Source: Nocardia sputorum (GTDB taxonomy: Bacteria; Actinomycetota; Actinomycetes; Mycobacteriales; Mycobacteriaceae). Taken from it: a stretch of 64,000 bases of DNA. Each line of letters opens with the position of its first letter. Position 1 is the stretch's first letter. Location: assembly GCF_027924405.1 (NCBI RefSeq), contig NZ_AP026978.1, forward strand, positions 4,216,001 through 4,280,000, read 5' to 3'. Under the pieces are notes generated by a model. That model saw nothing but the letters and a program-made list of their open reading frames with translations. It ran no database searches and was not told the origin of the DNA. The position numbers were made by a program, and so were the translations under genes. This document shows positions 63,956 to 64,000 of this stretch, piece by piece.

Positions 63956-64000
63956 GAGCGAACTCCCACCAATTCGCCGAGCAACCGCTGGACCAGATGT
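63952..64000 (-). CDS. C-terminal end of an upstream gene, possibly a LanB/thiopeptide-type dehydratase (partial)
   Basis: Only the last 15 residues, HLVQRLLGELVGVRS, are in the window before the TGA that overlaps the SagB start (GTGA). Thiopeptide- and LanB-type dehydratase proteins commonly end with an H-x-x-x-x-R-L-L-G pattern, and such a gene often sits beside SagB and YcaO genes. The assignment is therefore reasonable but rests on very few residues. Confidence 0.35.
   Translation of the reverse strand, partial: HLVQRLLGELVGVRS

Noticed and set aside
1..64000. tRNA, rRNA, CRISPR array, insertion sequence or prophage
   Set aside because: None of their characteristic features (conserved tRNA arms, regular short repeats, transposase motifs, terminal repeats) were seen in a manual reading; a dedicated scan was not possible.

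Overview
The window is about 64 kb of very GC-rich DNA with actinobacterial gene style: strong GC at third codon positions, many GTG and TTG starts, and short gaps or 1-4 base overlaps between genes. It looks like a chromosome segment from a mycolic-acid actinomycete, most likely Nocardia or a close relative. The signs are an LGFP-repeat envelope protein, a lysE/lysG pair, three luciferase-like (F420/FMN) oxidoreductases, a DinB/DUF664 mycothiol-transferase-like protein, two IdeR-type iron boxes, and Scr1-type XRE plus Methyltransf_19 genes. No rRNA, tRNA, insertion sequence, CRISPR array or prophage was seen. Assignments rest on reading the sequence; no database was searched.

Layout, left part (1-25 kb): the end of a TetR regulator; an LLM oxidoreductase; divergent lysE/lysG; an LGFP secreted protein; an Scr1-type regulator with two tandem S-adenosyl methyltransferases and a DUF6081 protein; a tiny membrane protein; a TerD-AIM24 fusion; a membrane-tethered phosphoesterase; a DinB protein; two small secreted proteins (one Gly/Trp/Tyr-rich, one with a glycine-rich hydrophobic tail); a GAF regulator with its aldehyde dehydrogenase-DUF779 operon; an MFS exporter; an amino-acid permease; a serine hydrolase; and a second LLM oxidoreductase.

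Middle (25-55 kb): a nitroreductase; an iron-box-controlled siderophore-interacting protein; an exported HD protein; a GlxA-type regulator; an iron-box-associated membrane protein divergent from an unusual membrane-anchored Hsp70-like protein; NupC and APC permeases; an SsuABC/TauABC-like importer divergent from a CitA/CitB-like two-component system; about 550 bp of degenerate intergenic repeat; Gfo/Idh/MocA and BASS genes; a receptor Ser/Thr kinase followed by an M50-like protease and a DUF5995 protein; gluconokinase; a broken regulator remnant; a third LLM oxidoreductase; a secreted CocE-type hydrolase; two coupled lipoprotein enzymes; ohrR-ohr with a quinone-oxidoreductase-like gene; and a CrtI-like FAD oxidase.

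Right end (55.8-64 kb): a peptide-natural-product (RiPP) locus of the TOMM/thiopeptide type, made of two convergent operons that meet with a 4-bp gap. The plus-strand operon encodes a leader-binding ThiF-like protein whose C-terminal half is a degenerate YcaO domain, a free-standing C-terminal lobe of an NRPS condensation/epimerization-type domain, and an ABC exporter (ATPase plus permease). The minus-strand operon runs in from beyond the window with the last codons of a probable LanB-like dehydratase, then a SagB-type azoline dehydrogenase, a SagD-type YcaO cyclodehydratase with a Cys-rich E1-like N-terminus, and a small YdhR-like protein. No precursor peptide is convincing inside the window; it probably lies beyond 64,000. 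This locus, with its pseudo-YcaO and condensation-lobe proteins, is the best candidate here for an undescribed system.
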